From Burkholderiales bacterium (GTDB lineage: Bacteria > Pseudomonadota > Gammaproteobacteria > Burkholderiales > Burkholderiaceae_C), in contig CANFNE010000009.1 in assembly GCA_947448105.1 (NCBI GenBank), forward strand, positions 1-21,313: a stretch of DNA of 21,313 nucleotides, given 5' to 3'. Under the pieces are notes generated by a model that worked only from the letters and a program-made list of their open reading frames with translations, made no database searches and was not told the DNA's origin. The translations under genes and the position numbers were made by a program. Of the stretch, positions 1 through 7,913 are shown one piece after another. Position 1 is the first letter of the stretch. Each line of letters begins with the position of its first letter.

Positions 1-1032
1 GATTTCCTGCCCCAACTCAATCACCGCCATGGCGTAAAAGCTGCTCCAGTTGTAGCGGGTCACGGTATAAAAATTGTCGGTGCCTGCCACGTAGTGGGTG
101 GGCGCAGTTCCATTGGGCAGCTCAATCAACGCCAGAAGGCCTGGGTGGCGTGCGCCACCTTCACCTAGCAGCACGCCTTTTTCTAGCAGCGCCGCCGGAC
201 TCAGGCTGGGCACGATGTCGTTTTGCAGCAGGGCGGGCAAATCCAGTTTCTGGGGGTCGAACTGCACTGCGTAGTGCGTTGGCATGCCGGCCTTCCAATG
301 AAAAGCAGCCAGGTAGTTGGCTACCGAACCAATCGCGTCGGCGCGGCTGTCAAACAGGTCGATGCGGCCGTCGCCGTCAAAGTCCACTGCATATTGGCGC
401 CAGCTCGAGGGCATGAACTGCGCCATGCCCAAGGCACCTGCGTAGCTGCCGCGCACGGTGAGCGGGTCGAGGTTTTGAGACTTGCACAAGCGCAAAAACT
501 CTTCAAGTTCCTGCAAAAAATAGGCGCCGCGCTGTGCGGCCTTGGGGTGGGCGGCGGGAAAGTCAAAGGCCAGGGTGCTCAGCGCGTCGAGCGTGCGGTA
601 GCCGCCCATGCGCTGGCCGTAAATCGTTTCTACTCCCAGGATGCCGACGATCACGCTGGCCGCCACGCCGGTGTCACGCTCGGCGCGCGCCAAGGTGTCG
701 GCGTTGTGCTGCCAAAAACGCACGCCTGCGGCGATGTGTGCGGGTTCAATCACCCGGCTGCGGTACAGGGTCCAGTCGCGGGCCGCCGACGCCTGCCCTG
801 GGGTCACCGCCTTGACCACCGCTGGCAGGCGCCGCGCATTTCCGATCACGCTGCGCACCCAGGTCGGACGCATTTGCAAGCGCTCGGCCATGGCCGTCGC
901 AGCCGCCATGGCAGCCGGGTTGCTGCGGTAGGTGGCGGGCTCGGGGCGGGGACGCTTGGCGCTGGCGGCTTGGCTGGCGGGTAGCAGCAAGATCAACGCG
1001 AGCACGGCGAGGCGGATAAATGGGGGAATCAA
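1..1032 (-). CDS. mltB: Lytic murein transglycosylase, MltB family (3' end outside window)
   Basis: Cleaves the beta-1,4 bond between MurNAc and GlcNAc in peptidoglycan, leaving 1,6-anhydro-MurNAc; acts in the periplasm. The frame stays open from 1125 down to base 1, so the C-terminus is missing; about 344 residues are visible. Seen in order: a signal-like N-terminus (IPPFIRLAVLALILLLPASQA), the catalytic motif GVETIYGQRMGGYRTLDALS with the general acid Glu at about residue 135 (codon 628-630), then GSYAGALGMAQFMPSSWRQY, DFDGDGRIDLFDS and NFYTVTRYNWSSFYAMAV, all hallmarks of this family. The start is uncertain: a TTG at 1030-1032 puts the signal peptide right at the N-terminus, a GTG at 1081-1083 is the alternative, and neither has a strong ribosome binding site. 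It is divergent from the deacetylase-like gene. The 190 bases between them must hold both promoters, but I see no clear element. Confidence 0.9.
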   Translation of the reverse strand, partial: MIPPFIRLAVLALILLLPASQAASAKRPRPEPATYRSNPAAMAAATAMAERLQMRPTWVRSVIGNARRLPAVVKAVTPGQASAARDWTLYRSRVIEPAHIAAGVRFWQHNADTLARAERDTGVAASVIVGILGVETIYGQRMGGYRTLDALSTLAFDFPAAHPKAAQRGAYFLQELEEFLRLCKSQNLDPLTVRGSYAGALGMAQFMPSSWRQYAVDFDGDGRIDLFDSRADAIGSVANYLAAFHWKAGMPTHYAVQFDPQKLDLPALLQNDIVPSLSPAALLEKGVLLGEGGARHPGLLALIELPNGTAPTHYVAGTDNFYTVTRYNWSSFYAMAVIELGQEI

Positions 1033-1222
1033 GGCGCAGCGAGGTTGGGGTGTGTTGCAACAAGGGCCAAAGGGCAGGAGCACGGGGGCGGTGGGGCACT
1101 TACCGCGCTCTAGTGGCGTGGTAAGCTAAATCGCATCATCAGCCTGCCGCTGGCAGCCGGGTCAGAGCCGCCGCCGACCATACCTGAAAACCAGCACTCC
1201 TTGCGCGCAAGCGCTCCCGTTC

Positions 1223-2176
1223 ATGCACAAAACCGGTTTTTTCTCCCACCCCGCTTGTCGAAAACATGAAATGGGCGCAGGCCACCCCGAATGCCCGGAG
1301 CGGCTCGACGCCATCAACGACTGGCTTTTGGCCACCGGCGTGCTGGACGCCTTAGAGCAGCATGAGGCGCCCGCCGCGCCCATTGCCGACCTGGAGCTCG
1401 CCCACGGGCGCATGCATATTGCGGCGCTGCGCGGCCTGACCGACGGCCTGCGCGAAGAGATTGACGCGGGTGGACCCACGCATGCGCAAATTGACCCCGA
1501 TACCAACCTCAATATCCATACCTGGGATGCTGCGCTGTATGCCGCAGGCGCAGCCCTGGCCGCCACCGACGCGGTGATCGCCGGGGAGTTGGAAAACGCG
1601 TTTTGTGCCGTGCGCCCGCCGGGCCACCATGCCTGCCGCGACCAGGCCATGGGCTTTTGCTTTTTGAACAATGTGGCCATTGCCGCACGCTATGCCTTGG
1701 AGCGCCACGGCCTGGAGCGGGTGGCCATCATCGACTTTGACGTGCACCATGGCAACGGCACCGAAAACATCGTCAGCGGCGACGCGCGCATCTTGATGGC
1801 CAGTTTTTTTCAGCACCCGTTCTACCCGTATGGCGGCGCGCAGTCGGACGCAGACAACCTGGTGAACGTGCCGCTGCCGGCCTATTCCAAGGGTGACGCG
1901 GTGCGCGCGGTGCTGCAAGACCATTGGTTGCCGCGCCTGGAGGCCTTTGCGCCGCAGATGATTTTCATCAGCGCCGGCTTTGATGCCCACCGCGACGACG
2001 AGCTTGGCCAAATGGGCCTGGTGGAGGCGGACTACGCCTGGATGACCCGCCAACTCAAGGCCGTGGCGCAGCGCCACGCCAAGGGGCGCATCGTCTCTTG
2101 CCTGGAAGGCGGCTACCAGCTCGACGCGCTGGCGCGCAGCGTGGAGGCCCATCTGCGGGTACTGGCCGATGTCTAA
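1223..2176 (+). CDS. Histone deacetylase family protein (class II HDAC-like amidohydrolase)
   Basis: A 317-residue arginase/deacetylase-fold enzyme expected to remove acetyl groups from acetyl-lysine, acetylpolyamine or a related small amide in the cytoplasm, using one zinc ion. Seen: HPECPERL near residue 21, RPPGHHA at 131-137 with the paired active-site His135 and His136, DFDVHHGNGT at 171-180 giving zinc ligands Asp173 and His175, SAGFDAH around 250-256 with the third zinc ligand Asp254, and LEGGY ending in the transition-state Tyr298. All catalytic positions are intact and the length is normal for bacterial members (AcuC / HDAH-like). The ATG at 1223 has no clear Shine-Dalgarno sequence. 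The mscS-type gene follows after 27 bases on the same strand, so the two are probably co-transcribed. The physiological substrate cannot be told from sequence. Confidence 0.93.
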   Translation: MHKTGFFSHPACRKHEMGAGHPECPERLDAINDWLLATGVLDALEQHEAPAAPIADLELAHGRMHIAALRGLTDGLREEIDAGGPTHAQIDPDTNLNIHTWDAALYAAGAALAATDAVIAGELENAFCAVRPPGHHACRDQAMGFCFLNNVAIAARYALERHGLERVAIIDFDVHHGNGTENIVSGDARILMASFFQHPFYPYGGAQSDADNLVNVPLPAYSKGDAVRAVLQDHWLPRLEAFAPQMIFISAGFDAHRDDELGQMGLVEADYAWMTRQLKAVAQRHAKGRIVSCLEGGYQLDALARSVEAHLRVLADV

Positions 2177-2203
2177 GGCCCACGCAGCACAAGGCGGCGC
2201 GCC

Positions 2204-3505
2204 ATGAGCAACGCACGCACTCCGGTGCCGCAACCGATTGACGACTTCGAAGGCTGGCTCGCGGCCTTTGCCCAGCCCACGGTGCTGCTGGAGCTGGCCT
2301 CGCTGGCCTTGTGTGTGCTGCTGGCCTGGGTCTTGGTGCGTGCACTGCGCCAGGTTCTGGGGCGCGCCGAGCGTTCTATCTTGTTCGGTCGCAAAGACCT
2401 GGACGGCGTGCTCTTCCCCTTGTTGTTGTTGTGCCTGGGATTTGGCGCGCGCGCCTTGCTGGACCGCTACATCAACATCGCGGTGCTGAATTTGGCAGTG
2501 CCGGTGCTCTTGGCGCTGGTGGCGATACGCACCGGCGTCAAGGTGCTGCAGATTGCTTTTTCGCAGGCGGGCTGGGTGCGGGCTCTGGAGCACACCATTT
2601 CCTGGCTGGCATGGCTGGCCATGGTGCTGTGGGTCAGCGGTCTGCTGCCGGCCCTGCTCAATGCGCTTGACCAGATCAGTTGGAAGGTGGGCAACGCGCA
2701 CCTTTCGGTGCGCAACATCATTGAAGGGCTGCTTACCGCCAGTGTGGTGATGATCATCACGCTGTGGATGTCGGCCGGCATTGAGGCGCGCTTGCTGCGC
2801 TCGGCCACCGGCGGCGAACTTTCCTTGCGCAAAGCCCTGAGCAACGCCACCCGTGCTTTGCTGATGTTTGTCGGTTTGATCGTGGCCTTGTCCGCCGTGG
2901 GCATTGACCTGACGGCCCTGTCGGTGCTCGGCGGCGCGCTGGGCGTAGGCATTGGTTTGGGCTTGCAAAAGTTGGCGGCCAATTACGTGAGCGGCTTTGT
3001 CATCCTGACCGAGCGCAACCTGCGCATTGGCGACTTTGTGAAAGTGGAAAATTTTGAGGGCGTAATCACTGAGATCAACGCCCGCTACACCGTGGTGCGC
3101 GGGCAAACCGGGCGTGAATCGATTGTGCCCAACGAAGTGCTGATCAGCACCCGGGTAGAGAACCTGTCCTTGGAGGACGCGGTGGTGGCGCAAAGCACGC
3201 AGGTGCAGGTGGGCTTTGACAGCGATGTCCCCCAGGTGATGGACTTGCTTCGTGATGCGGCATTGGCGCAGCCCCGCGTGTTGAAAGACCCGGCGCCTTC
3301 GGTGCAGCTGTCGCAGTTTGCCGCGGACGGACTGGAGTTCACGCTGGTGTACTGGATCAAGGACCTGCAAAACGGCCAGGGCAATCTGCGTTCGGATGTG
3401 AATGTCGCGGTGTTGCAAGCGCTACGGGCCCACGCCGTCGTGATTCCAGCACCGGTGCGCCCCACACCGGTGCTGGTCAGCACCACCCCCCCCTTTGTGG
3501 TCTGA
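2204..3505 (+). CDS. MscS-family mechanosensitive ion channel
   Basis: A 433-residue inner-membrane channel of the small-conductance mechanosensitive type, which opens under membrane tension to release solutes on osmotic downshock. Hydrophobic segments are visible at roughly 27-46, 68-88, 92-110, 131-150, 173-192 and 215-236. The pore-lining helix is at about 242-265, with the Gly/Ala-rich pattern GGALGVGIGLGLQKLAANYV. The beta domain follows: RIGDFVKVENFEGVITEINARYT and a conserved ESIVPN segment near 305. The C-terminal alpha/beta domain ends with an unusual Pro/Thr/Val-rich tail. The extra N-terminal helices make it longer than E. coli MscS (286 residues) and closer to the YbdG/YnaI-like medium-length group. 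An AAGG stretch nine or so bases upstream supports the ATG at 2204. No clear terminator follows before the next unit. Confidence 0.92.
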   Translation: MSNARTPVPQPIDDFEGWLAAFAQPTVLLELASLALCVLLAWVLVRALRQVLGRAERSILFGRKDLDGVLFPLLLLCLGFGARALLDRYINIAVLNLAVPVLLALVAIRTGVKVLQIAFSQAGWVRALEHTISWLAWLAMVLWVSGLLPALLNALDQISWKVGNAHLSVRNIIEGLLTASVVMIITLWMSAGIEARLLRSATGGELSLRKALSNATRALLMFVGLIVALSAVGIDLTALSVLGGALGVGIGLGLQKLAANYVSGFVILTERNLRIGDFVKVENFEGVITEINARYTVVRGQTGRESIVPNEVLISTRVENLSLEDAVVAQSTQVQVGFDSDVPQVMDLLRDAALAQPRVLKDPAPSVQLSQFAADGLEFTLVYWIKDLQNGQGNLRSDVNVAVLQALRAHAVVIPAPVRPTPVLVSTTPPFVV

Positions 3506-3553
3506 GCGCAGCGCCTTGCACATGGCATGCTGGCACGCGGCCGCTAAGCACAG

Positions 3554-3565
3554 TACACTTGTGTA
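3554..3565. promoter_or_regulatory. Candidate TetR operator TACACTTGTGTA (copy 1)
   Basis: Perfect 5 bp arms TACAC / GTGTA around TT. It shares the form TACA-N4-TGTA and the 12 bp length with the site at 9719-9730, beside the only TetR gene of the window. It lies 82 bases before the ATG of the 3648 gene, directly abutting a TTGACA hexamer. Operator function is inferred from symmetry, repetition and placement. Confidence 0.55.
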
Positions 3566-3594
3566 TTGACATGCGCTGGGCAGAAGGCTGGAAC
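3566..3594 (+). promoter_or_regulatory. Possible sigma-70 promoter for the 3648-8981 unit
   Basis: A consensus -35 TTGACA occupies 3566-3571, immediately after the palindrome. The best -10 at 17 bp spacing, TGGAAC at 3589-3594, is poor (3 of 6), so the exact promoter is doubtful even though the hexamer and its position are suggestive. Confidence 0.3.
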
Positions 3595-3647
3595 CCAGGT
3601 CTGCGGCGGGCTGTCGCGAACCAGGTGAAACACAAGACGGAGTTGTT

Positions 3648-4478
3648 ATGACTGATTTGGTAGTGCGAAAACTGTTGGTGGACTTGAATACGCCCTTTGC
3701 GGCGCGCTGGAACGGGGGCGATGCGTTTCGCTCGGCTTTTTTCAGCGCCCTGTCCATGAGTTTTCCGGTGGGCGAGCAGTTTTTTATGGACTCGGTGCGC
3801 ACTGGCTTCAAAACCCTGCCCGAAGGCAAACGCGCGCAATTTGCCGCCGAGGTGCAGGGTTTTGTCGGCCAGGAGGCCACGCACCGGCGCATCCATGCGC
3901 TGTTCAACGGCCACCTGGAGCGCATGGGCTTCGCAAACACGATTGCTGAGCGCGCCACGGCACGCATCAAAAAGCAGGCGCACCTGGACCCGCGCATGCA
4001 TGTGGCAGGCACCGCCGCCACCGAGCACTTCACCGCCTTGTTTGCCGACTGGATGCTGCGTCACCCCGAAGCGCTCGAAGGCGCCGAGGAGCGTCTGCAA
4101 ACCCTGTGGCTCTGGCACAGCGCCGAAGAGTCTGAGCACCGCAGCACCGCCTTTGACATCTACCAGGCCATGGGTGGCGGTCATCGCTGGCGCCTGCGCG
4201 TGTTTCGCTACGTGAGTGTCATCTTTATGTGGGACCTGACGCGCCAGACCGTGCGCAACCTGTGGCACGACGGCGCCTTGTTCAAACCCAGCACCTGGCG
4301 CAGTTGCGCCACGCTGCTGTTTTCCAAGGACGGCATGGTGCGTGGCAACGTAGCGCAGTGGCGCGACTACTTGCGCGAAGACTTCCATCCCGAGCAGCAC
4401 GATGCCAGCCGCTCGCAGGCCTGGCTGCGCGATAACACACGGTATTTCACGCCCGTGTCCAGCCCCGCAGCAGCCTGA
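3648..4478 (+). CDS. PF10118-type predicted metal-dependent hydrolase (ferritin-like diiron pattern)
   Basis: A 276-residue cytoplasmic protein of the family annotated as predicted metal-dependent hydrolase. The family name is historical and the reaction is not established. What I see is a set of acidic/His pairs typical of a four-helix diiron bundle: Glu43 in PVGEQFF, Glu76 and His79 in GQEATHRRIH, Glu126-His127 in TAATEHFTA, and the cluster Glu160/Glu161/Glu163-His164 in WHSAEESEH. Two ExxH-type repeats plus single Glu residues fit a carboxylate-bridged diiron centre, so an oxygenase/oxidase role on a lipophilic compound is as plausible as hydrolysis. The start is supported by ACGGAG about six bases upstream. 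It is the first gene of a five-gene plus-strand series; the next starts 16 bases after its stop. A candidate operator lies 82 bases before the start. Confidence 0.85.
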   Translation: MTDLVVRKLLVDLNTPFAARWNGGDAFRSAFFSALSMSFPVGEQFFMDSVRTGFKTLPEGKRAQFAAEVQGFVGQEATHRRIHALFNGHLERMGFANTIAERATARIKKQAHLDPRMHVAGTAATEHFTALFADWMLRHPEALEGAEERLQTLWLWHSAEESEHRSTAFDIYQAMGGGHRWRLRVFRYVSVIFMWDLTRQTVRNLWHDGALFKPSTWRSCATLLFSKDGMVRGNVAQWRDYLREDFHPEQHDASRSQAWLRDNTRYFTPVSSPAAA

Positions 4479-4494
4479 CCCCGAGCGACTCCCC

Positions 4495-5109
4495 ATGGGT
4501 TACCACGCAGCATTGATTGGGGTGGCAGCCGCGCTGTTTGCGCTCTTTGTCTGGTGGTACGGCGGCAAGGGCGCGCCGTTGAGTGCCGACGAGAAGGCGC
4601 AGTTGACCGAAGCGCTGCGCCAGCGCCTGCAGGGCAGGCCAGGTGAATCCTTGATTGACGAGGCGCGCCAGCTCATGGCCAGCGACGACGGCAAAGAATT
4701 TGTGATGCACAACTGCGTGCGCTACCGCCCCAAGGCCCTCTACCCGCCGGGCTACGACTACAGCGACGATCCGCGCGAAGCGGACAAGCGCTATGGCAAA
4801 GCCATCATTCCCCACCTGCTGCGCCGCGCCTGCCTGCCGGTCTTTGTCGCCAAGCGCAGCGGACGCTTTATTGACTGCGAAGGCGTGCCCGACTGGCATT
4901 ACGTGGCCATGGTGCGTTACCGCAGTCAGCGTGATTTTTTCAATTTCGTGCTGGCCATTGGCGATGCTGGAATTGATGTCCACAAATGGGCGGCCATTGA
5001 ACACACCGTGGTGTTTCCGGTCAAGCCGCTGGTCAGCCTGATTGCGGTGCGCCTTTCGGTGGGCGGCGTGCTGGCGCTGCTAACTTCCTTCGCCTGGACC
5101 CTGGCATGA
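4495..5109 (+). CDS. Conserved membrane-anchored protein of unknown function
   Basis: 204 residues; I do not recognise a named family with certainty. The ATG at 4495 gives an N-terminal hydrophobic helix at about 5-20 (HAALIGVAAALFALFVWWYG), so start selection is sensible, although no good ribosome binding site is visible. The reading frame stays open upstream into the preceding gene, which would only matter if a longer form existed. The middle has a charged helix followed by HNCVRYRPKA and a segment around WHYVAMVRYRSQRDFFNFV with KWAAIEHTVVFPVKP after it. That recalls the small dimeric alpha/beta-barrel (DUF1330/EthD-like) fold, but only weakly. A second hydrophobic segment (LIAVRLSVGGVLALLTSFAW) ends the protein. 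Its stop TGA overlaps the next ATG by four bases, so it is translationally coupled to the GST-like gene. Confidence 0.75.
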   Translation: MGYHAALIGVAAALFALFVWWYGGKGAPLSADEKAQLTEALRQRLQGRPGESLIDEARQLMASDDGKEFVMHNCVRYRPKALYPPGYDYSDDPREADKRYGKAIIPHLLRRACLPVFVAKRSGRFIDCEGVPDWHYVAMVRYRSQRDFFNFVLAIGDAGIDVHKWAAIEHTVVFPVKPLVSLIAVRLSVGGVLALLTSFAWTLA

Positions 5110-6143
5110 TGGAATTGCCCGTCGCCTTCAAGGGCGCGCCCGGCTCGCCCTACACCCGCAAGATGATGGCGCTCATGCGCTACCGCCACATTCCCTACCG
5201 CTATCTGGTGGGGGACGCGGCGGACAAGGCGGGCCTGCCCAAACCGGCGGTGGAGCTCTTGCCTACTTTTTACTTGCCCAATGCACAGGGCGCGCTGGAA
5301 GCGGTGACCGATTCCACGCCGCTGATCCGCCGCCTGGAGCGAGAAGTGGCCGGGCGCAGCGCGCTGCCGCCCGAGCCGGTACTGCAGTTTGTGGACGCCC
5401 TCTTGGAAGATTTTGCTGACGAGTGGGTCACCAAGGCCATGTTCCACTACCGCTGGAAATTTGCCCCTGACATGGACAAAGCCGGTGACATCTTGCCCAC
5501 ACAGTATGTGGGCGTGTGCGCGGACGATGCCGTGCTGAGCGCCGCCAAAGCGCACTTCTCGCAGCGCCAGATAGGCCGCCTGGCGGTGGTGGGCTCCAAC
5601 GCCCAGACGGCCGAAATGATTGAGGCCAGCTATGTGCGCTTGGTCGATCTGCTTGATGCCCATTTGCGGGTGCAGCCGTTTTTGATGGGGCAGCGCCCCG
5701 GCGCCAGCGACTTTGCGCTGTACGGCCAGTTGTCGCAGTTGGCGCACTTTGACCCGACGTCTATGGCGCTGACACTGCAACGTTCGCGCCGGGTGTTTGC
5801 CTGGGTCGGTCTGGTGGAAGACCTCTCGGGCCTGGAGCCCCACAGCAGCGACTGGGCTTCGGTTGAAGGACTGGCGCCCACACTGCTGGCTTTGCTGCAG
5901 GAGCTGGCCCAGGGCTATGTGCCCGTGCTGCTGGCCAATGCGCGCGCCTTGGCGCTGGGCGAAAAGCAGCTGCGAGTTGCTTTGCCTGCGGGGCTTTGGC
6001 AGCAAGGCGTGGTGTCCTACCAGGCCAAGTGCCTGCGCTGGTTGCGCGCGCAATACGCTGCCATGGACGCCGCAGACCAGGTCCGCGCCGGACAGATGTT
6101 GCAGGCCGCAGGCATCGCCGACCTGGTGGAGGCCGCGCTCTAG
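5106..6143 (+). CDS. Glutathione S-transferase family protein
   Basis: 345 residues, longer than a classical GST (about 200-230). The N-terminal thioredoxin-like domain is recognisable from GAPGSPYTRKMMALMRYRHIPYRYL at about 10-34, with Ser14-Pro-Tyr in the position where glutaredoxins have CPY, so a serine-type GST or a non-catalytic thiol-binding fold is likely. LLPTFYLPN and the DSTPLIRRLE helix complete the domain. The rest is an extended helical C-terminal domain with GASDFALYGQLSQL, the typical GST N-capping box region. ATGATG at the start allows either Met1 or Met2. The ATG overlaps the stop of the preceding gene by four bases. In this cluster it could conjugate or isomerise an oxidised intermediate, but nothing in the sequence fixes the substrate. 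Confidence 0.83.
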   Translation: MMELPVAFKGAPGSPYTRKMMALMRYRHIPYRYLVGDAADKAGLPKPAVELLPTFYLPNAQGALEAVTDSTPLIRRLEREVAGRSALPPEPVLQFVDALLEDFADEWVTKAMFHYRWKFAPDMDKAGDILPTQYVGVCADDAVLSAAKAHFSQRQIGRLAVVGSNAQTAEMIEASYVRLVDLLDAHLRVQPFLMGQRPGASDFALYGQLSQLAHFDPTSMALTLQRSRRVFAWVGLVEDLSGLEPHSSDWASVEGLAPTLLALLQELAQGYVPVLLANARALALGEKQLRVALPAGLWQQGVVSYQAKCLRWLRAQYAAMDAADQVRAGQMLQAAGIADLVEAAL

Positions 6144-6183
6144 CGGCTTGCGGCTTCGGTTCATAAAAACCCGTTCAAGGGCC

Positions 6184-6188
6184 AGGAG
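6184..6188 (+). promoter_or_regulatory. Shine-Dalgarno site deciding the start of the first sulfatase
   Basis: AGGAG lies seven bases before the ATG at 6196 but only one base before the in-frame ATG at 6190. The spacing favours 6196 as the true start. Confidence 0.7.
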
Positions 6189-6195
6189 AATGACC

Positions 6196-7860
6196 ATGAA
6201 AATTCGCAACAAATTTGGCTTGGCAGCGGTATTGCTGATCGGCCTGGGCGCTTTGGTCTATGCCAACCGCATCCATGTGCTGCAGTATTCGCTGGGCTGG
6301 TATACCGATATCCGCCACCCGCGCTCTGCGTACCAAGAGACGCCGTGGGTGCAGGGCCCGCAGACGGCCGACACGCCGCTGGCGCAGCGCCCGCCCAACA
6401 TCATCGTGATCCTGGCCGACGACCTGGGCATCAACGACGTGTCTACGCAGGGTGGTGGTCACACTGCAGAGGGCGTGCCGACCCCCCATATCGACGCGAT
6501 TGCCCGCGAGGGCGTGCGCTTTGACCAGGGCTACGCGGGCAGCGCCGTGTGCACCGTGTCGCGCGCCGCACTGATGACGGGGCGCTATCCGTGGCGCTTT
6601 GGCGTGGAATACACGCCTACGCCCGGCGCCATGGCACGGGTAGCAGGCGAGCTGTACGCCGACCCAACGCGGCTGCGCAAGGTGTTGATCGACAAGGAGG
6701 CCGCCAAAGACGCCAAAGACTTCAACGACCTGGGCATGCCGCCGTCCGAAGTGACCATGGCCGAAGCGCTTAAAGCGCGCGGTTACCACACCATGCACAT
6801 TGGTAAATGGCATCTGGGAAGTACGCCCGAGATGCGTCCGGGGAACCAGGGTTTTGACGAAAGCGTGTTCATGGAAAGTGGCTTGTACCTTCCGGAAAAC
6901 GACCCGCGCGCCGTCAATTCCAAGCAAGACTTTGACCCGATCGACAAGTTCCTTTGGCCCAATATGCGCTTTGGCGTGAGCTACAACGCCGGGAAATGGT
7001 TTGAGCCCAACAAGTACCTCACGGACTACTTTACCGACGAGGCCGTTACCGCCATCCGCCGCAACAAAAACCAGCCCTTTTTCCTGTACCTGGCGCACTG
7101 GGGCGTTCACACGCCCTTGCAAGCCAGCAAGGAAGACTACGACGCGCTCTCCAACATCCCTGACCACCGGCGTCGGGTCTACGCAGCCATGGTGCGCTCG
7201 GTGGACCGCAGCGTGGGACGCGTGTTGCAAACCCTCAAAGACGAGGGGCTAGACCAAAACACTTTGGTGGTATTTGCCAGCGACAACGGTGCGCCCGGCT
7301 ACACCGGCATTGCCGGCGTCAACAGCCCTTACCGGGGCTGGAAACTGACCTTTTTTGAAGGCGGCCTGCGCGTGCCTTATGTGGCCAAATGGCCCGGCCA
7401 CATCGCGCCTGGAACCCAGTACCAGCAGCCGATGACCAACATCGACATCATGCCCACCGTAGTGGCCGCAGCGGGTGGAAAAATGCCCACAGACCGGCCT
7501 ATCGACGGCGTGAATTTGCTGCCCTTTTTGGGCGCCCAGCCCGCAGTGCAGGCGCCTCGGCCCCTGTTTTGGCGCGACGGCCCGTACCGCGCGGTGCGCG
7601 ACCAGCAGTGGAAGCTGATATCGGCGGACCTGCCGGCCAAAGACTGGCTGTTCAACCTGGCCACCGACCCGACCGAAAAAACCAATCTGGCAGCGACGCA
7701 GCCGCAAAAGCTGGCAGAACTCAAAGCCATGCTGACAGCGCACCACGCCCCGATGCCGGCCTCGCGTTGGGCCTCTTTTATCAAGATGCCGATCAACATC
7801 GACAAAACGCTCAACCAGCCCGACGCCCCCGGCGACGAATACACCTACTGGAGCAACTAG
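6196..7860 (+). CDS. Type I sulfatase, N-terminally membrane-anchored
   Basis: 554 residues of the alkaline-phosphatase superfamily, hydrolysing a sulfate ester to alcohol plus sulfate. The N-terminus has basic residues and a hydrophobic helix at about 8-24 with no clear cleavage site, so the enzyme is probably a periplasmic domain tethered to the inner membrane. Metal-binding ADDLG is at 74-78 (Asp75, Asp76). The formylglycine motif is Cys119-Thr-Val-Ser-Arg123 within VCTVSRAALMTGRYPWRFG; valine stands where the signature CxPxR has proline (or alanine). GKWHLG with Lys204 and His206, LAHWGVHTPLQ and ASDNGAPG with the Asp-Asn metal pair are intact. Other positions look catalytically competent. 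It begins 52 bases after the GST-like stop, and the formylglycine-generating enzyme gene follows after 53 bases, so its cysteine-modifying partner is encoded next door. Exact substrate unknown. Confidence 0.92.
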   Translation: MKIRNKFGLAAVLLIGLGALVYANRIHVLQYSLGWYTDIRHPRSAYQETPWVQGPQTADTPLAQRPPNIIVILADDLGINDVSTQGGGHTAEGVPTPHIDAIAREGVRFDQGYAGSAVCTVSRAALMTGRYPWRFGVEYTPTPGAMARVAGELYADPTRLRKVLIDKEAAKDAKDFNDLGMPPSEVTMAEALKARGYHTMHIGKWHLGSTPEMRPGNQGFDESVFMESGLYLPENDPRAVNSKQDFDPIDKFLWPNMRFGVSYNAGKWFEPNKYLTDYFTDEAVTAIRRNKNQPFFLYLAHWGVHTPLQASKEDYDALSNIPDHRRRVYAAMVRSVDRSVGRVLQTLKDEGLDQNTLVVFASDNGAPGYTGIAGVNSPYRGWKLTFFEGGLRVPYVAKWPGHIAPGTQYQQPMTNIDIMPTVVAAAGGKMPTDRPIDGVNLLPFLGAQPAVQAPRPLFWRDGPYRAVRDQQWKLISADLPAKDWLFNLATDPTEKTNLAATQPQKLAELKAMLTAHHAPMPASRWASFIKMPINIDKTLNQPDAPGDEYTYWSN

Positions 7861-7913
7861 GGCGCCGCAGTTGGCGCGGCCCCTCGCCACCAAACACGGT
7901 GAAAATCCCGCCC

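Noticed and set aside
1352..3418. Very long minus-strand open frame opposite the deacetylase and mscS genes
   Set aside because: Rich in His/Gln/Arg with no domain character; it is the antisense shadow of two well-supported GC-rich genes.
6190..6195. ATG at 6190 as start of the first sulfatase
   Set aside because: Its Shine-Dalgarno AGGAG would be only one base away; 6196 has the proper seven-base spacing.
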